Notes: generated from the letters alone by a model not told the origin. 10,245 bases of DNA from DTDX01 sp964608455 (GCA_964608455.1 CAZSNM010000026.1:1-10245), one strand, 5' to 3'; numbered from the stretch's first letter, positions 1 to 8,212 are shown. A program made the numbers and translations.

Positions 1-726
1 GCTGTTGACCATATAAGCTTTAAAGTTGAAAAAGGAGAAATATTCGGTTTTTTAGGTCCAAACGGTGCAGGAAAAAGCACAACTATAAGAATGCTTTGCA
101 CACTTACTAAACCAACTGAAGGAACAGCTGTCGTTGGAGGTTATGATATAATTAAACAACCTGAACAAGTTAGAAAAGTTATAGGGCTTGTAGCTGAAAA
201 ACTTATTTTATACCCGCAGTTAACAGCTGTTGAAAATCTTAAGTTCTTCGGTAAACTATATGGGTTAAGAGGAAAGCAGCTTGAAGAAAGAATTAAAGAA
301 TTACTTGATATGGTTCTTTTAACTAGATTCAAAGATTTTCCTGTAGGTGGTTATTCAAGCGGTATGCGTCAAAGATTAAATATTGTTAGAGGGTTAATTC
401 ATGATCCTGAAATAATATTTTTGGATGAACCAACCGCTATGCTTGATCCTCAAAGTGTTCAATTCATTAGGGATTTAATAAAAAATCTTAAGAAAAATGG
501 GAAAACAATAGTTTTAACAACTCATATAATGGAGGAGGCTGAGCTTCTTTCAGATAAAGTTGGCATAATTGATCATGGAAAAATAATAGCTTTAGATTCA
601 CCTGAAAACCTTAAAAGAAAATATAGCTGCGCATCCCTTCATGAGGTTTTTCTTGAGCTTACTGGAAGAACTTTAAGAGATTCCGCTTCAAATAACATGC
701 GCATAGGTGTTATAAGGGGATTTTAA
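1..726 (+). CDS. ABC transporter ATP-binding protein, DrrA/CcmA-like (5' partial)
   Basis: This is the cytoplasmic ATPase subunit of an ABC-2 type exporter; it hydrolyses ATP to power the adjacent permease. The frame is open from base 1, so the true start lies upstream, and by family comparison about 20-25 residues are missing. In the 241 visible residues: Walker A GPNGAGKST (19-27), Q-loop region with Glu66 where Gln is usual, signature YSSGMRQR (118-125) instead of LSGGQ, Walker B IIFLDEPT (138-145), D-loop LD (148-149) and switch His175 in LTTH. The end contains EVFLELTGRTLRD, a tail typical of drug or polysaccharide exporter ATPases of the DrrA/CcmA kind. The stop is one base before the permease start, so the two are surely co-translated. 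Glu in the Q-loop and a relaxed signature occur in this subfamily, so the enzyme is probably active. The substrate cannot be read from the sequence. Confidence 0.95.
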   Translation, partial: AVDHISFKVEKGEIFGFLGPNGAGKSTTIRMLCTLTKPTEGTAVVGGYDIIKQPEQVRKVIGLVAEKLILYPQLTAVENLKFFGKLYGLRGKQLEERIKELLDMVLLTRFKDFPVGGYSSGMRQRLNIVRGLIHDPEIIFLDEPTAMLDPQSVQFIRDLIKNLKKNGKTIVLTTHIMEEAELLSDKVGIIDHGKIIALDSPENLKRKYSCASLHEVFLELTGRTLRDSASNNMRIGVIRGF

Positions 727-727
727 A

Positions 728-1933
728 ATGAGTTTTTCAAATAATTTTAAAGCTTCATTAGATATAGCCTTTAAAGATCTTTTATATTTTTGGAGAATGA
801 AAATGCTTTTTATAACTTTTTTAATGCTTCCAGTTATTTTAATGTTTTTATTTGGTTTTATGTTTCCAACTGTTGGAACAAGCAATATTTATTCAGGTAA
901 AATAGTTTCTCCATACTATAATATTCCAGTTGGAATAGTTATTGAGGATGGAGGGGAAATTGCATATAATGTTGCTAATCAATTCAAGCAGTTGGCTTCT
1001 TCAACCAGACTTTTAAAAGTTAAAGATTTCTCAAGCTTTGAAGTAGCAAAAGAAAAAATTGTAGCTGGAGAATTAAAAGGTGTTATTGTTATACCAAATG
1101 GTTTTACAGAAGCTTTAAAATCTAATCGTCAAGCTGTAATTCATGTTACAATGGATGATACAAGCTCTCAACTTTCATCAGTTGTGTTTTCTCAAATATC
1201 AATGCTTTTTAAAATGATTTCAAGCAGCATATCAGCTTCCATGATTAAAAATATTGATGTCTCAATTGATCCAAGTTTTGTTGCTGAACCAATAGTTGTT
1301 GAAAGAAAAAATTTAATAGCTGGAACAACAAGCACATTTGAATTTTTAGCACCAGGATTTATGGCTTTAAACATAGTTATGGGTACACTTTCAGGTTTAG
1401 CTGCTGCTATTGCACGGGAAAAAGAGCAAGGAACAATGGATGGAATACTTGTTGCTCCAATCTCCAGCTACGCTATAATAACCGGTAAAGTTCTAGCTCA
1501 AACAATTAGAGGGATGATTCAAGCCTTTATAGTTTTAGGTATTTCAATAGCTTTTTTCGGTGTTAGAATTTATGGAAGCTTCCTTTTAATGTTGCTTATA
1601 ATGTTTCTTGGGGTTTCAAGCTTTATAGGCATTGGAATAATAGCAACAACTCTTGCCCCTGAACAAGAAACAGCAATGACTTTAATTATGCTCTTTCAAA
1701 TTCCATCAATGTTTATTTGCAATATTTTATTTCCTATAGAGCAACTTCCAAAATGGCTTCAAATAATAGGTAAAATGATGCCGCTTTATTATGCAGCTGA
1801 TGGATTAAGAAAAGTAATAGTTTTAAATGCTAGTTTTAATCAAATAATCGAAGACATAACTGTTCTTTTATTATACTCTATTATAACTTTAAGTGTTGCA
1901 ATTCCGCTTTTTAGAAAAGCTTTAACGAGGTGA
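728..1933 (+). CDS. ABC-2 type transporter permease
   Basis: This 401-residue integral membrane subunit should pair with the ATPase just upstream. Topology read by eye: an N-terminal membrane segment (about 24-46), a large extracytoplasmic domain (about 50-200), then five more segments (about 205-227, 254-277, 282-304, 313-335, 374-396). That is the YhhJ/ABC2_membrane_3 layout. The family hallmark AREKEQGTMDGILVAPIS (229-246) follows the second segment; it is the cytoplasmic coupling stretch. ATG 728 has AAGGGGA at 714-720, inside the end of the ATPase gene, with a 7-base spacing. The gap to the ATPase stop is one base. The stop codon itself lies within the ribosome binding site of the next gene. 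Export of a drug, lipid, glycan or protein is possible, and nothing here chooses among them. The call to the family is firm. Confidence 0.93.
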   Translation: MSFSNNFKASLDIAFKDLLYFWRMKMLFITFLMLPVILMFLFGFMFPTVGTSNIYSGKIVSPYYNIPVGIVIEDGGEIAYNVANQFKQLASSTRLLKVKDFSSFEVAKEKIVAGELKGVIVIPNGFTEALKSNRQAVIHVTMDDTSSQLSSVVFSQISMLFKMISSSISASMIKNIDVSIDPSFVAEPIVVERKNLIAGTTSTFEFLAPGFMALNIVMGTLSGLAAAIAREKEQGTMDGILVAPISSYAIITGKVLAQTIRGMIQAFIVLGISIAFFGVRIYGSFLLMLLIMFLGVSSFIGIGIIATTLAPEQETAMTLIMLFQIPSMFICNILFPIEQLPKWLQIIGKMMPLYYAADGLRKVIVLNASFNQIIEDITVLLLYSIITLSVAIPLFRKALTR

Positions 1934-1940
1934 AAAATAA

Positions 1941-3203
1941 ATGTTTAAAAAATTAAAATTTAAATTTTTAAGTAGCAGCCTAATTTTAATTGTTGCTTTA
2001 ACTCTTTTTGCCTCAAATGGATTGATGGTTAAGGCTCAAGTTGGCACTCCAAAACTTGTTGTTTCAAGCGTGTATTGGGGTGTAAATCCTGCCGTACCAT
2101 TAACTGCCAGTCCAGGAGATAAAGGAGTCACACTTTCAATAGTTGTAATTAATGCAGGTGATGATTTTGCAAGAGATGTTAAAGGAACATTAATGCTTCA
2201 ACATCCATTTCTTTATGAATATCGTTCTAACAGCGAAAACTATTCATTAAACTCTGTAACTAAAGCTGCAGGCGATATAGCTGCAGGTAGAAGCTTCACA
2301 TTTCAATATACACTTAACATTGCTCAAAACGCTAGCGAAGGCATTTATAAACTTTCCTTTAAATTAGCCTATAGAAGCGCTAGAATGTTAAGTGAAACAA
2401 CAGATACATTTTATATAGATGTACCAATTTGGAAAGGAGAACTTCATATTCAAAGCGTGGTTACAAATCCTCCAAAAGTCTATCCAGGAGATGCACAAAT
2501 TGCTTTAACAGTCTTCATAGTTAATTCAGGGTTAGGCTCAGTTAATAACCTTAAAGTTTTTCTTGAGCTTACCTATCCCTTTAAGCAATCTTCAACAGGC
2601 TCTAATGAAGCTTTTATAGGAACCATTAAACCAACTCAAGTTGCACAAACCCGCTTTTTAATAGATGTAGATGAAAAAGCTAAACCTGGAACCTACCCAA
2701 TAAACCTTTATGCTTTTGAAGGTTCAAACAAATATTCAATAGGTTTAATAAGCTTTACAATTGCTGAAAAAGCTAATTTTATAATAATTGAAGCTAAACC
2801 CACATCTTTTCAAGCTGGAGATTTAGGTGTAACCTTTAAAATAACATTGAAAAATAATGGAAGCGTTAAAGCTAAATCAGTTAGAGTAAAACTTTTAGCT
2901 GGAAACTATTTTTCAGGAACTTTAACAGATTTTCTAGGAACAATCAATCCAGGTGAATCTAAAACAGCCTTCTTTTTGGTTGATGTTGATGGAAAAACAC
3001 CGCCAAACAGCTATACAGTAGACTTAAGAATAGAATGGATTCAAGATGAAGGTTATAATCTTAACGATACTTTACCAATCACCATAAATGTTACATGGCG
3101 ATATTCAATATTTATTATAGCAGCTATTCTAGCAGTTATAGCTGTTGCCATTTTCCTTTTCATTTTAAAGCGAAAGGGGATTTATTCTAAAAAACCAATT
3201 TAA
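1941..3203 (+). CDS. Membrane-anchored exporter-associated protein with three S-layer/NEW3-like domains (COG1361-like)
   Basis: A 420-residue envelope protein. Residues 1-32 form a signal peptide (basic start, hydrophobic 11-25, likely cleavage after VKA). Three related beta-sandwich repeats follow at about 38-162, 166-275 and 279-385. Each opens with a strand leading to P-G-D or A-G-D, then a VxNxG-type strand (VVINAGDD, FIVNSGLG, LKNNGSVK), then a G-x-I-x-x-G or G-x-I-x-P segment, and closes with a PGTYxxxL-like strand. A membrane helix (388-409) and a short basic cytoplasmic tail anchor it, leaving the repeats outside. Five N-glycosylation sequons are visible (N100, N130, N306, N375, N383). 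GAGGTGA at 1927-1933 overlaps the permease stop and sits 7 bases before ATG 1941. Archaeal proteins of this type often accompany ABC-2 exporters; a role as an extracellular partner or substrate receiver is inference. Confidence 0.85.
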   Translation: MFKKLKFKFLSSSLILIVALTLFASNGLMVKAQVGTPKLVVSSVYWGVNPAVPLTASPGDKGVTLSIVVINAGDDFARDVKGTLMLQHPFLYEYRSNSENYSLNSVTKAAGDIAAGRSFTFQYTLNIAQNASEGIYKLSFKLAYRSARMLSETTDTFYIDVPIWKGELHIQSVVTNPPKVYPGDAQIALTVFIVNSGLGSVNNLKVFLELTYPFKQSSTGSNEAFIGTIKPTQVAQTRFLIDVDEKAKPGTYPINLYAFEGSNKYSIGLISFTIAEKANFIIIEAKPTSFQAGDLGVTFKITLKNNGSVKAKSVRVKLLAGNYFSGTLTDFLGTINPGESKTAFFLVDVDGKTPPNSYTVDLRIEWIQDEGYNLNDTLPITINVTWRYSIFIIAAILAVIAVAIFLFILKRKGIYSKKPI

Positions 3204-3224
3204 AACTTTTAAATTTAATAACTT

Positions 3225-3231
3225 AAGGAGG
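3225..3231 (+). promoter_or_regulatory. Shine-Dalgarno AAGGAGG for the TTG start at 3246
   Basis: AAGGAGG is a near-perfect anti-16S match in the 42-base gap between the third and fourth genes. Spacing to TTG 3246 is 14 bases, longer than usual. The frame has no other start codon between the in-frame stop at 3219-3221 and 3246, so this box decides the TTG start. The next codons give a clean signal peptide, which supports it. Confidence 0.7.
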
Positions 3232-3245
3232 CTCATAAACAAGCA

Positions 3246-6200
3246 TTGAATAAAAAATTTTCTTTAATTCCCCTCATTTTTTTATTTTTGCTCTTTCAAA
3301 TTCCTCAAATTTCAGCTCATACAACTTTAGGTAAAATTTCAGGTGGACCTCCATTTTTTAAAATTAATGATCATGAATTAAATCCGAGCAATTCTTTTGG
3401 AAACGCTCATGTTCCAGGTCCCTTAGCTTATGTTTGGCCTGGAAGCGGACTTAAAATATATTTAAACAATTTAAATCTTCCACCTGGTTATCAATCTCCT
3501 TTTGAAACCTTTGAATCTCCACTTCAGCTAGCTAGCAACTCTTATTCGCCTGAAGGCGCTATTTTAACTTCAACTCAAACCAGAGATAGTGTTGGAGACT
3601 TCATAATAGCCATAAACTTTTCTCAACCTAAAGCTTTTATTACATCAGAAAATCCAAAACCTAATTTTATATTTAAAAACATCTCCATTTATATTCCTGC
3701 TCCAATAGTTGATAAGCATGGCAATCTCCTTCAAGATGGTTTTGAACCTTATGGTAGAATAAATTGGTTAGCTGGCGACAGCTCAAATATAGTAACCACT
3801 TTAACAGATGATTATGGTCGCATATTAGTTACTAAAGCTGACATGAATGATCCCTTTGCTCCAGGATGGTGGCTTATAAGAATAGAAGCTTCAGGGAAAG
3901 GTTTAGAGTTTACTCCTGAACGCGAATGGAGCGAATGGTATTATGTTAGAATAAACCAAATTAAAGCTCCATATATAGCTGGAAAATACTTTTTTAAAAT
4001 TTTTCTTGGAGACTCTTATCCTTTAAAAAGTCAAAGCAACAGTGCATTAATAAGCAATGCTATGCCAATTGAAAATTGGCCTGTACTGCTTGTTAAAGCA
4101 GCTCAAAATCCAGCCATAATATATGGTACAGTAAAATATGGAGATAAATGCAATCCAAACCTTTACGGCCTACCAATTCAATTGCCTGGTGTTGTTAGGG
4201 CTGTAGGCGTTACACCTGAAGGAAGGCATGTTGAAGCTAGAGGATACTTCAACGCTTCAGCTAAAGGCCACTTTGAAGTTGAAGGTGTAGCCCCAGGTAC
4301 ATACACTATTTACGCAAGCGCAGCAGGCTATCCAGAACAAAAAGTAGCTGAAGGGATAAAAGTTAGAGAAGCTCAATCATTAAGATTAGATATTTATTTA
4401 AATCCTGGTAGTCAAATCTCAGGAATAATATTTTCTAAAACGCCTTCAGGTTTAACACCTTGGCGTACTCAACTTCCCATAAGCATAGCTATATATAATA
4501 GCGATAATTATTCAGAATTAAATGTGGAATGTTCTTCACCATTAAATCTTACCCATGCACCTTATACAAGTTATGTTGTAGGCAACGTAGTTTTTGATTC
4601 AACAACTGGTTTATTAGCTTCACCAAATAAACCTAAATTAGTTGCTTTTCCATGGGAAGGCCCAATAAGCTATTATAGTTATACTTCTTCTTATCCATTT
4701 AATGATCCTTTTGGAGTTTTTAATGGTGTTGGACCTGCGCAAGTATGGTGGGTTGATCCAAAAGGAAATTTAGATCCAGTTACAAATTTAGGTTCTGGAA
4801 GCGATTTTTTCAAATTTCAATTTGGTCAAAAAGGTTTTTATGGCGCTCCAGCAAAGCTTAGCGGAATGATCCCTCAAGTTTTTGCAACTTGGATTGATGG
4901 ATTAAAACCTGGAACATACTTTATTAGAGCTTTTATAAATGGTTATATTCAATCTGATGCTTCAGGCATATTTAAGGATGTTTACTTCTATATTAACGAC
5001 GCCTCAAACGACGTTTTTATTCAAATAGATGTTTATGCTTCAAGCCTTGTAAACGTTACTGTTCATTTTCATTCTTCTCCTGGAACCATTATTGATGAGG
5101 CTATTGGCGGGTCTGACCCTGGAAGATTTCTTATAGCTGAAGTTTTAAGTGAAGATGGTTCTTTAGCAGCTTTCAATTTTACATATATTTTATCTTCATG
5201 TTCTCAAGCATCAATTCTTCTTAATGGTTTAGGAATGGTTGGTGTTATGCCCTTTTTTGATCCTAGAGCAGGCATTAAATACTCTTTATTTAAATATCGT
5301 GGATTAAGAGATTATGGTTTGCATCCAGGTTCTTATATTATTAGGCTTTATATGCGAGGTTATATTCAAGCCAATCCACCAGCCTTAAACCTTGAGGATT
5401 TAGATCAACCTTTAAGATTTTCAATATCGTTAGGTGGAAATTATTATTTAAGCGCTCATATGTTTAGGGGAGGCGGCTTAAATGTTACAGTAACATCAAT
5501 AGATTGGCAAAAACCATCTATAATTCGTCAATGGGCTTGGGATAAAGCACCTTTAACAATTTTAGTTTATGATTTAGCATCAAAAACTTTTTCAGATGCT
5601 ATATACTTTTGGGACTCAATTAGTTATGCATGGCGCATTCCAATAACGAATTCGATGTTTTCAACTGTTCCATGGCCTGATTGGCGATCCGTTTTTGGCT
5701 CTAAAGCTAGCATGCTTGTAACAAATGGTTCAACAATCCTTGAAAGAATCGGTCCAGATTTACCTTTAAGGTTTTCCATCTCACCAGATAAAACTTTAAT
5801 AACTAATGTTTTTCTTCAACAATTAGCTCATATTGGATTTTTATATAGCTCATTAACCTATAGAGATTTGAATTTTAAATCTACAATTGCATTTTATCCA
5901 GGTTTTTATGCTGTAACATGCTGGTCTTATGGTTATGTGCAGGAAGGCGTTCGCTCGCTTGGAGATTTAGGTAAAGAAATAGTTTATGTAAAAATGGGCA
6001 GCCTCTCCGATCTTAACATAAAATTAATTAAAGGCGTAGAATTTAATATCACAATAATCTTTAGGAAAGAGGGAGTTTTAACAACTTTACCTTATAACAT
6101 GTCTATGCGAATTAGAATATATGATGAAAATGATATGCTTGTAGCTGCTGCCTCAACATCACTTGATGCTGGAGCAGCTTTACAGAGTAATGACGCGGGA

Positions 6201-6992
6201 TTTTTTGCGGATGGTAAAAAAATCGGTTTATCTGGAGGAGCTGTACCGCCTATTCCAGCAGGCACCCGAATAGTTGAATATAAACGTTTAGCTGGATTAT
6301 TTAGTTATTCCGATCCAAGCTTAACTGAAGCTTTAAGGCGTTTAACCCGCTTTTCAATGGATCATGGTGTTTGGGGCAGCTCAATTAACGTTTTAGATGG
6401 CGCTTATAATGGAAATTGGAAAATTATTGTTGAGCTTGTAAACTGGTATTGTTCTTCAACCTTTTATCCTCCTCCACCAGCTTTGCTTCAAGGTGAAACC
6501 CACTTAACCAACTTAACATTTCTTCTTCCATACAATCACTTAGGCCCATTTGAGTTAAAAGAGCCTTTAATAATACCAAACGCTATGCTTGGTGAAGAAA
6601 AATCAATTGTTTTAGGGCTGGATCAAAGAGGTTACTTAAACGGTTTAGTAATGTTTCTCAACGTTTATAATGAAGCTAGAGTTGCAAGCTGGACCTCTAT
6701 AATAGCAAAAACAGAAAAAAATATCTACGCGATATATAGTTGGGATGGAAGATACGAAATGTATCTTCCAGCAGGTTTTTACACTGTTACCGTGGAAGGG
6801 GAAGAGTTAAAAACTGAAACTTTAAATATAAATGTTTCTGAAGGAGCGGAGGTTAGCTGCGATTTTCTATTAAAACCAGGTGAAATCAACATTCCTGAAT
6901 TTAGTTATCCAGTTAAACTAAATGTTTTAGCAATCTCTATTGCTTCAGCCTTTTTCTTTATTAAAAGAAAAACCTTAAAACTTCCCTTTTAA
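3246..6992 (+). CDS. Large secreted repeat protein with carboxypeptidase-regulatory-like domains and PEF-type C-terminal tail
   Basis: A 1248-residue surface protein of unknown function. Start is TTG, followed by a signal peptide (1-24, likely cut after ISA). Residues 25-290 are an N-terminal module I do not recognise, containing HVPGPLAYVWPGSG (55-68). Residues 291-396 fit a CarboxypepD_reg-like beta sandwich: GTV strand, FEVEGVAPGTYTIYASAAGY, closing strand. Related PG-x-Y...GYIQ motifs recur at 555-570, 694-709 and 885-900, with a weaker copy at 1176-1182 (AGFYTVT), usually followed 20-50 residues later by LNVTV-type strands. Thirteen N-X-S/T sequons fit an exported glycoprotein. The C-terminus has IPEF (1216-1219), a hydrophobic stretch (about 1224-1239) and KRK, like archaeal PEF sorting tails. 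As the last gene of the ABC exporter operon it may be exported cargo, a surface receptor or a cell-wall element. No catalytic motif was found. Confidence 0.8.
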   Translation: MNKKFSLIPLIFLFLLFQIPQISAHTTLGKISGGPPFFKINDHELNPSNSFGNAHVPGPLAYVWPGSGLKIYLNNLNLPPGYQSPFETFESPLQLASNSYSPEGAILTSTQTRDSVGDFIIAINFSQPKAFITSENPKPNFIFKNISIYIPAPIVDKHGNLLQDGFEPYGRINWLAGDSSNIVTTLTDDYGRILVTKADMNDPFAPGWWLIRIEASGKGLEFTPEREWSEWYYVRINQIKAPYIAGKYFFKIFLGDSYPLKSQSNSALISNAMPIENWPVLLVKAAQNPAIIYGTVKYGDKCNPNLYGLPIQLPGVVRAVGVTPEGRHVEARGYFNASAKGHFEVEGVAPGTYTIYASAAGYPEQKVAEGIKVREAQSLRLDIYLNPGSQISGIIFSKTPSGLTPWRTQLPISIAIYNSDNYSELNVECSSPLNLTHAPYTSYVVGNVVFDSTTGLLASPNKPKLVAFPWEGPISYYSYTSSYPFNDPFGVFNGVGPAQVWWVDPKGNLDPVTNLGSGSDFFKFQFGQKGFYGAPAKLSGMIPQVFATWIDGLKPGTYFIRAFINGYIQSDASGIFKDVYFYINDASNDVFIQIDVYASSLVNVTVHFHSSPGTIIDEAIGGSDPGRFLIAEVLSEDGSLAAFNFTYILSSCSQASILLNGLGMVGVMPFFDPRAGIKYSLFKYRGLRDYGLHPGSYIIRLYMRGYIQANPPALNLEDLDQPLRFSISLGGNYYLSAHMFRGGGLNVTVTSIDWQKPSIIRQWAWDKAPLTILVYDLASKTFSDAIYFWDSISYAWRIPITNSMFSTVPWPDWRSVFGSKASMLVTNGSTILERIGPDLPLRFSISPDKTLITNVFLQQLAHIGFLYSSLTYRDLNFKSTIAFYPGFYAVTCWSYGYVQEGVRSLGDLGKEIVYVKMGSLSDLNIKLIKGVEFNITIIFRKEGVLTTLPYNMSMRIRIYDENDMLVAAASTSLDAGAALQSNDAGFFADGKKIGLSGGAVPPIPAGTRIVEYKRLAGLFSYSDPSLTEALRRLTRFSMDHGVWGSSINVLDGAYNGNWKIIVELVNWYCSSTFYPPPPALLQGETHLTNLTFLLPYNHLGPFELKEPLIIPNAMLGEEKSIVLGLDQRGYLNGLVMFLNVYNEARVASWTSIIAKTEKNIYAIYSWDGRYEMYLPAGFYTVTVEGEELKTETLNINVSEGAEVSCDFLLKPGEINIPEFSYPVKLNVLAISIASAFFFIKRKTLKLPF
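4293..5945 (+). repeat. Diverged internal protein repeats (PG-x-Y ... G-Y-I-Q modules)
   Basis: Within the 1248-residue protein a 16-residue motif recurs four times: PGTYTIYASAAGYPEQ (residues 350-365), PGTYFIRAFINGYIQS (555-570), PGSYIIRLYMRGYIQA (694-709) and PGFYAVTCWSYGYVQE (885-900). Spacings are 205, 139 and 191 residues. The copies are too diverged to be DNA repeats. They mark successive beta-sandwich modules, the first matching the carboxypeptidase regulatory-like fold. Confidence 0.7.
6885..6989 (+). other. PEF-CTERM-like sorting signal (coding, residues 1214-1248)
   Basis: The last 35 residues of the large secreted protein show a three-part tail: the motif IPEF at 1216-1219, a hydrophobic run at about 1224-1239 (VKLNVLAISIASAFFF), and the basic cluster KRK at 1240-1242. 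This is the architecture of archaeal PEF/PGF-type C-terminal signals, which archaeosortases process. The hydrophobic run is short and no archaeosortase gene is in the window, so a plain membrane anchor is the alternative. Confidence 0.55.
6963..6974 (-). terminator. Possible oligo-T terminator for the minus-strand transporter gene
   Basis: Read on the minus strand this is GGTTTTTCTTTT, beginning 15 bases beyond the transporter stop. Archaeal RNA polymerase terminates on oligo-T in the non-template strand. The site lies inside the end of the convergent large gene, so its sequence is also constrained as coding; the call is weak. Confidence 0.3.
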
Positions 6993-8155
6993 TAGCTTTT
7001 CCTTAAAGCGGCTACAGCTAAAGCTTGAGTTAAAACCGCGAAAAACATTATTAAAATTAAAGACGCCTTTAAATCAATCATCGCGCCATATATTACTCCG
7101 CTTAAAACAAAACCCACTCCATAAGCTGTATTAAAAATTCCATATGCTTTACCCCTATTTGAAATAGATGCGAAATTTACAACCGCTGCTCGATAAATTG
7201 ATTCTTGCATTCCAAGAACAATACCAAAAAATACAGCTGCAACCATAAGCATTTTTAAATCAGAATTAACCATCGCCAAAATCGATGGAAAAACTGAAAG
7301 GATAAACGGCAAAATTAAAATTTTAACTCCAAACTTATCATATGCATAACCTGCAAATAAAGCTATTGAAGCATCAACTCCCTGAATCAATAAATAAATT
7401 AATGGAATAATCCATTGCTGATTTAAAGGTTGAAGAATAATTGAAGATTTATAAAGTATAAGCGAAGCTGGAATAAGCCCAACAGTATTTAATGCAACAG
7501 CCAAAGTATAAATATAAAATGTTTTTTCAAGTTTTACTGTTTTATCGCTTGCGGAAACTTTTAATTCAAATGCAGCTTTTGCTTTAATTTTTTTATAAGC
7601 ATAAATTAAAGCTGCTAAAAGCATTAAAAAAGGTAAAATAAGAAAACTAAATGTTAAATGATAATTGTTGCTTGTATAAAACATTAAAGCCGCTACAATT
7701 ATAGGTCCAGCAACAGCACCTATTTGATCTAAAACTTCATGAATTCCAAAAGCTTTGCCGGCTCCTACACCTTTGCTTACAATAGATAATATAGCGTCTC
7801 TAGAAGGCGATCTAAAAGCTTTTCCAAGCCTTTCAAGCAAAACAAGCATGACAGCTATTTCCCAAGCATTTGTAAAACCTAAAATTGGAATCGAAATAAT
7901 TAAACCATAACCCAAAAATATAAAAAACCAGTAGGCTTTAGTTGCATCAGCTAAAACTCCGCTAATCAATCTTACGCCATACCCCAAAAACTCTCCAAAC
8001 CCTGTAACAAACCCAACAATAAAAGCTGAAACCCCAAGAAACTTAAGGTAATCTGGAACTAAACCTCGCGCTCCCTCATAAATAATATCACCCATTAAAC
8101 TTACAATTCCAAGAAGAAAAATGCTAATATAAGCAACTTTAGAATTAACCTTCAA
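6989..8155 (-). CDS. Major facilitator superfamily (MFS) transporter
   Basis: A 388-residue, twelve-helix transporter driven by an ion gradient, located in the cytoplasmic membrane. Hydrophobic segments cover nearly the whole length, with a charged central loop at about 188-212 splitting the two six-helix halves. The loop between helices 2 and 3 carries a motif-A remnant, GVLADATKAYW (66-76). The stretch ERLGKAFRSPSRDAILS (108-124), then GKAFGIHEVLDQIGAVAGP (133-151), is typical of one MFS group often annotated as putative drug efflux. The second half echoes it: ESIYRAAVVN (318-327) and RGKAYGIFNTAYGVGF (334-349). Start is TTG 8155, with AGGAGGGA on the minus strand 6 bases upstream. It lies 57 bases after the tautomerase gene on the same strand. 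Its stop overlaps the convergent large gene's stop by 4 bases. The substrate is unknown. Confidence 0.9.
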   Translation of the reverse strand: MKVNSKVAYISIFLLGIVSLMGDIIYEGARGLVPDYLKFLGVSAFIVGFVTGFGEFLGYGVRLISGVLADATKAYWFFIFLGYGLIISIPILGFTNAWEIAVMLVLLERLGKAFRSPSRDAILSIVSKGVGAGKAFGIHEVLDQIGAVAGPIIVAALMFYTSNNYHLTFSFLILPFLMLLAALIYAYKKIKAKAAFELKVSASDKTVKLEKTFYIYTLAVALNTVGLIPASLILYKSSIILQPLNQQWIIPLIYLLIQGVDASIALFAGYAYDKFGVKILILPFILSVFPSILAMVNSDLKMLMVAAVFFGIVLGMQESIYRAAVVNFASISNRGKAYGIFNTAYGVGFVLSGVIYGAMIDLKASLILIMFFAVLTQALAVAALRKSY

Positions 8156-8161
8156 GAACTT

Positions 8162-8169
8162 TCCCTCCT
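8162..8169 (-). promoter_or_regulatory. Shine-Dalgarno AGGAGGGA for the TTG start of the MFS gene
   Basis: The plus-strand bases TCCCTCCT give AGGAGGGA on the minus strand, ending 6 bases before the TTG start codon at 8155-8153. It is the strongest ribosome binding site on this strand, and it supports the TTG over internal ATG codons, which would remove much of the first membrane helix. Confidence 0.75.
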
Positions 8170-8212
8170 AAAACAATTAAAATTATTATACAATATTTTT
8201 TGAGAAAGTAGT

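Noticed and set aside
141..332. Minus-strand open frame of 63 codons inside the ATPase gene
   Set aside because: It lies entirely antisense to strongly conserved ATPase motifs and has no ribosome site or family resemblance.
688..885. Minus-strand open frame of 65 codons across the ATPase-permease junction
   Set aside because: It is antisense to the junction and the first permease helix, with lysine/isoleucine-rich low-complexity content typical of a shadow frame.
1192..1374. Minus-strand open frame of 60 codons inside the permease gene
   Set aside because: Antisense to the permease, no ribosome site, no recognisable protein features.
3206..3216. CTTTTAAATTT as a separate promoter for the large secreted protein gene
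   Set aside because: A transcript starting 25 bases downstream would lose the strong AAGGAGG at 3225-3231, so read-through from the operon is more likely.
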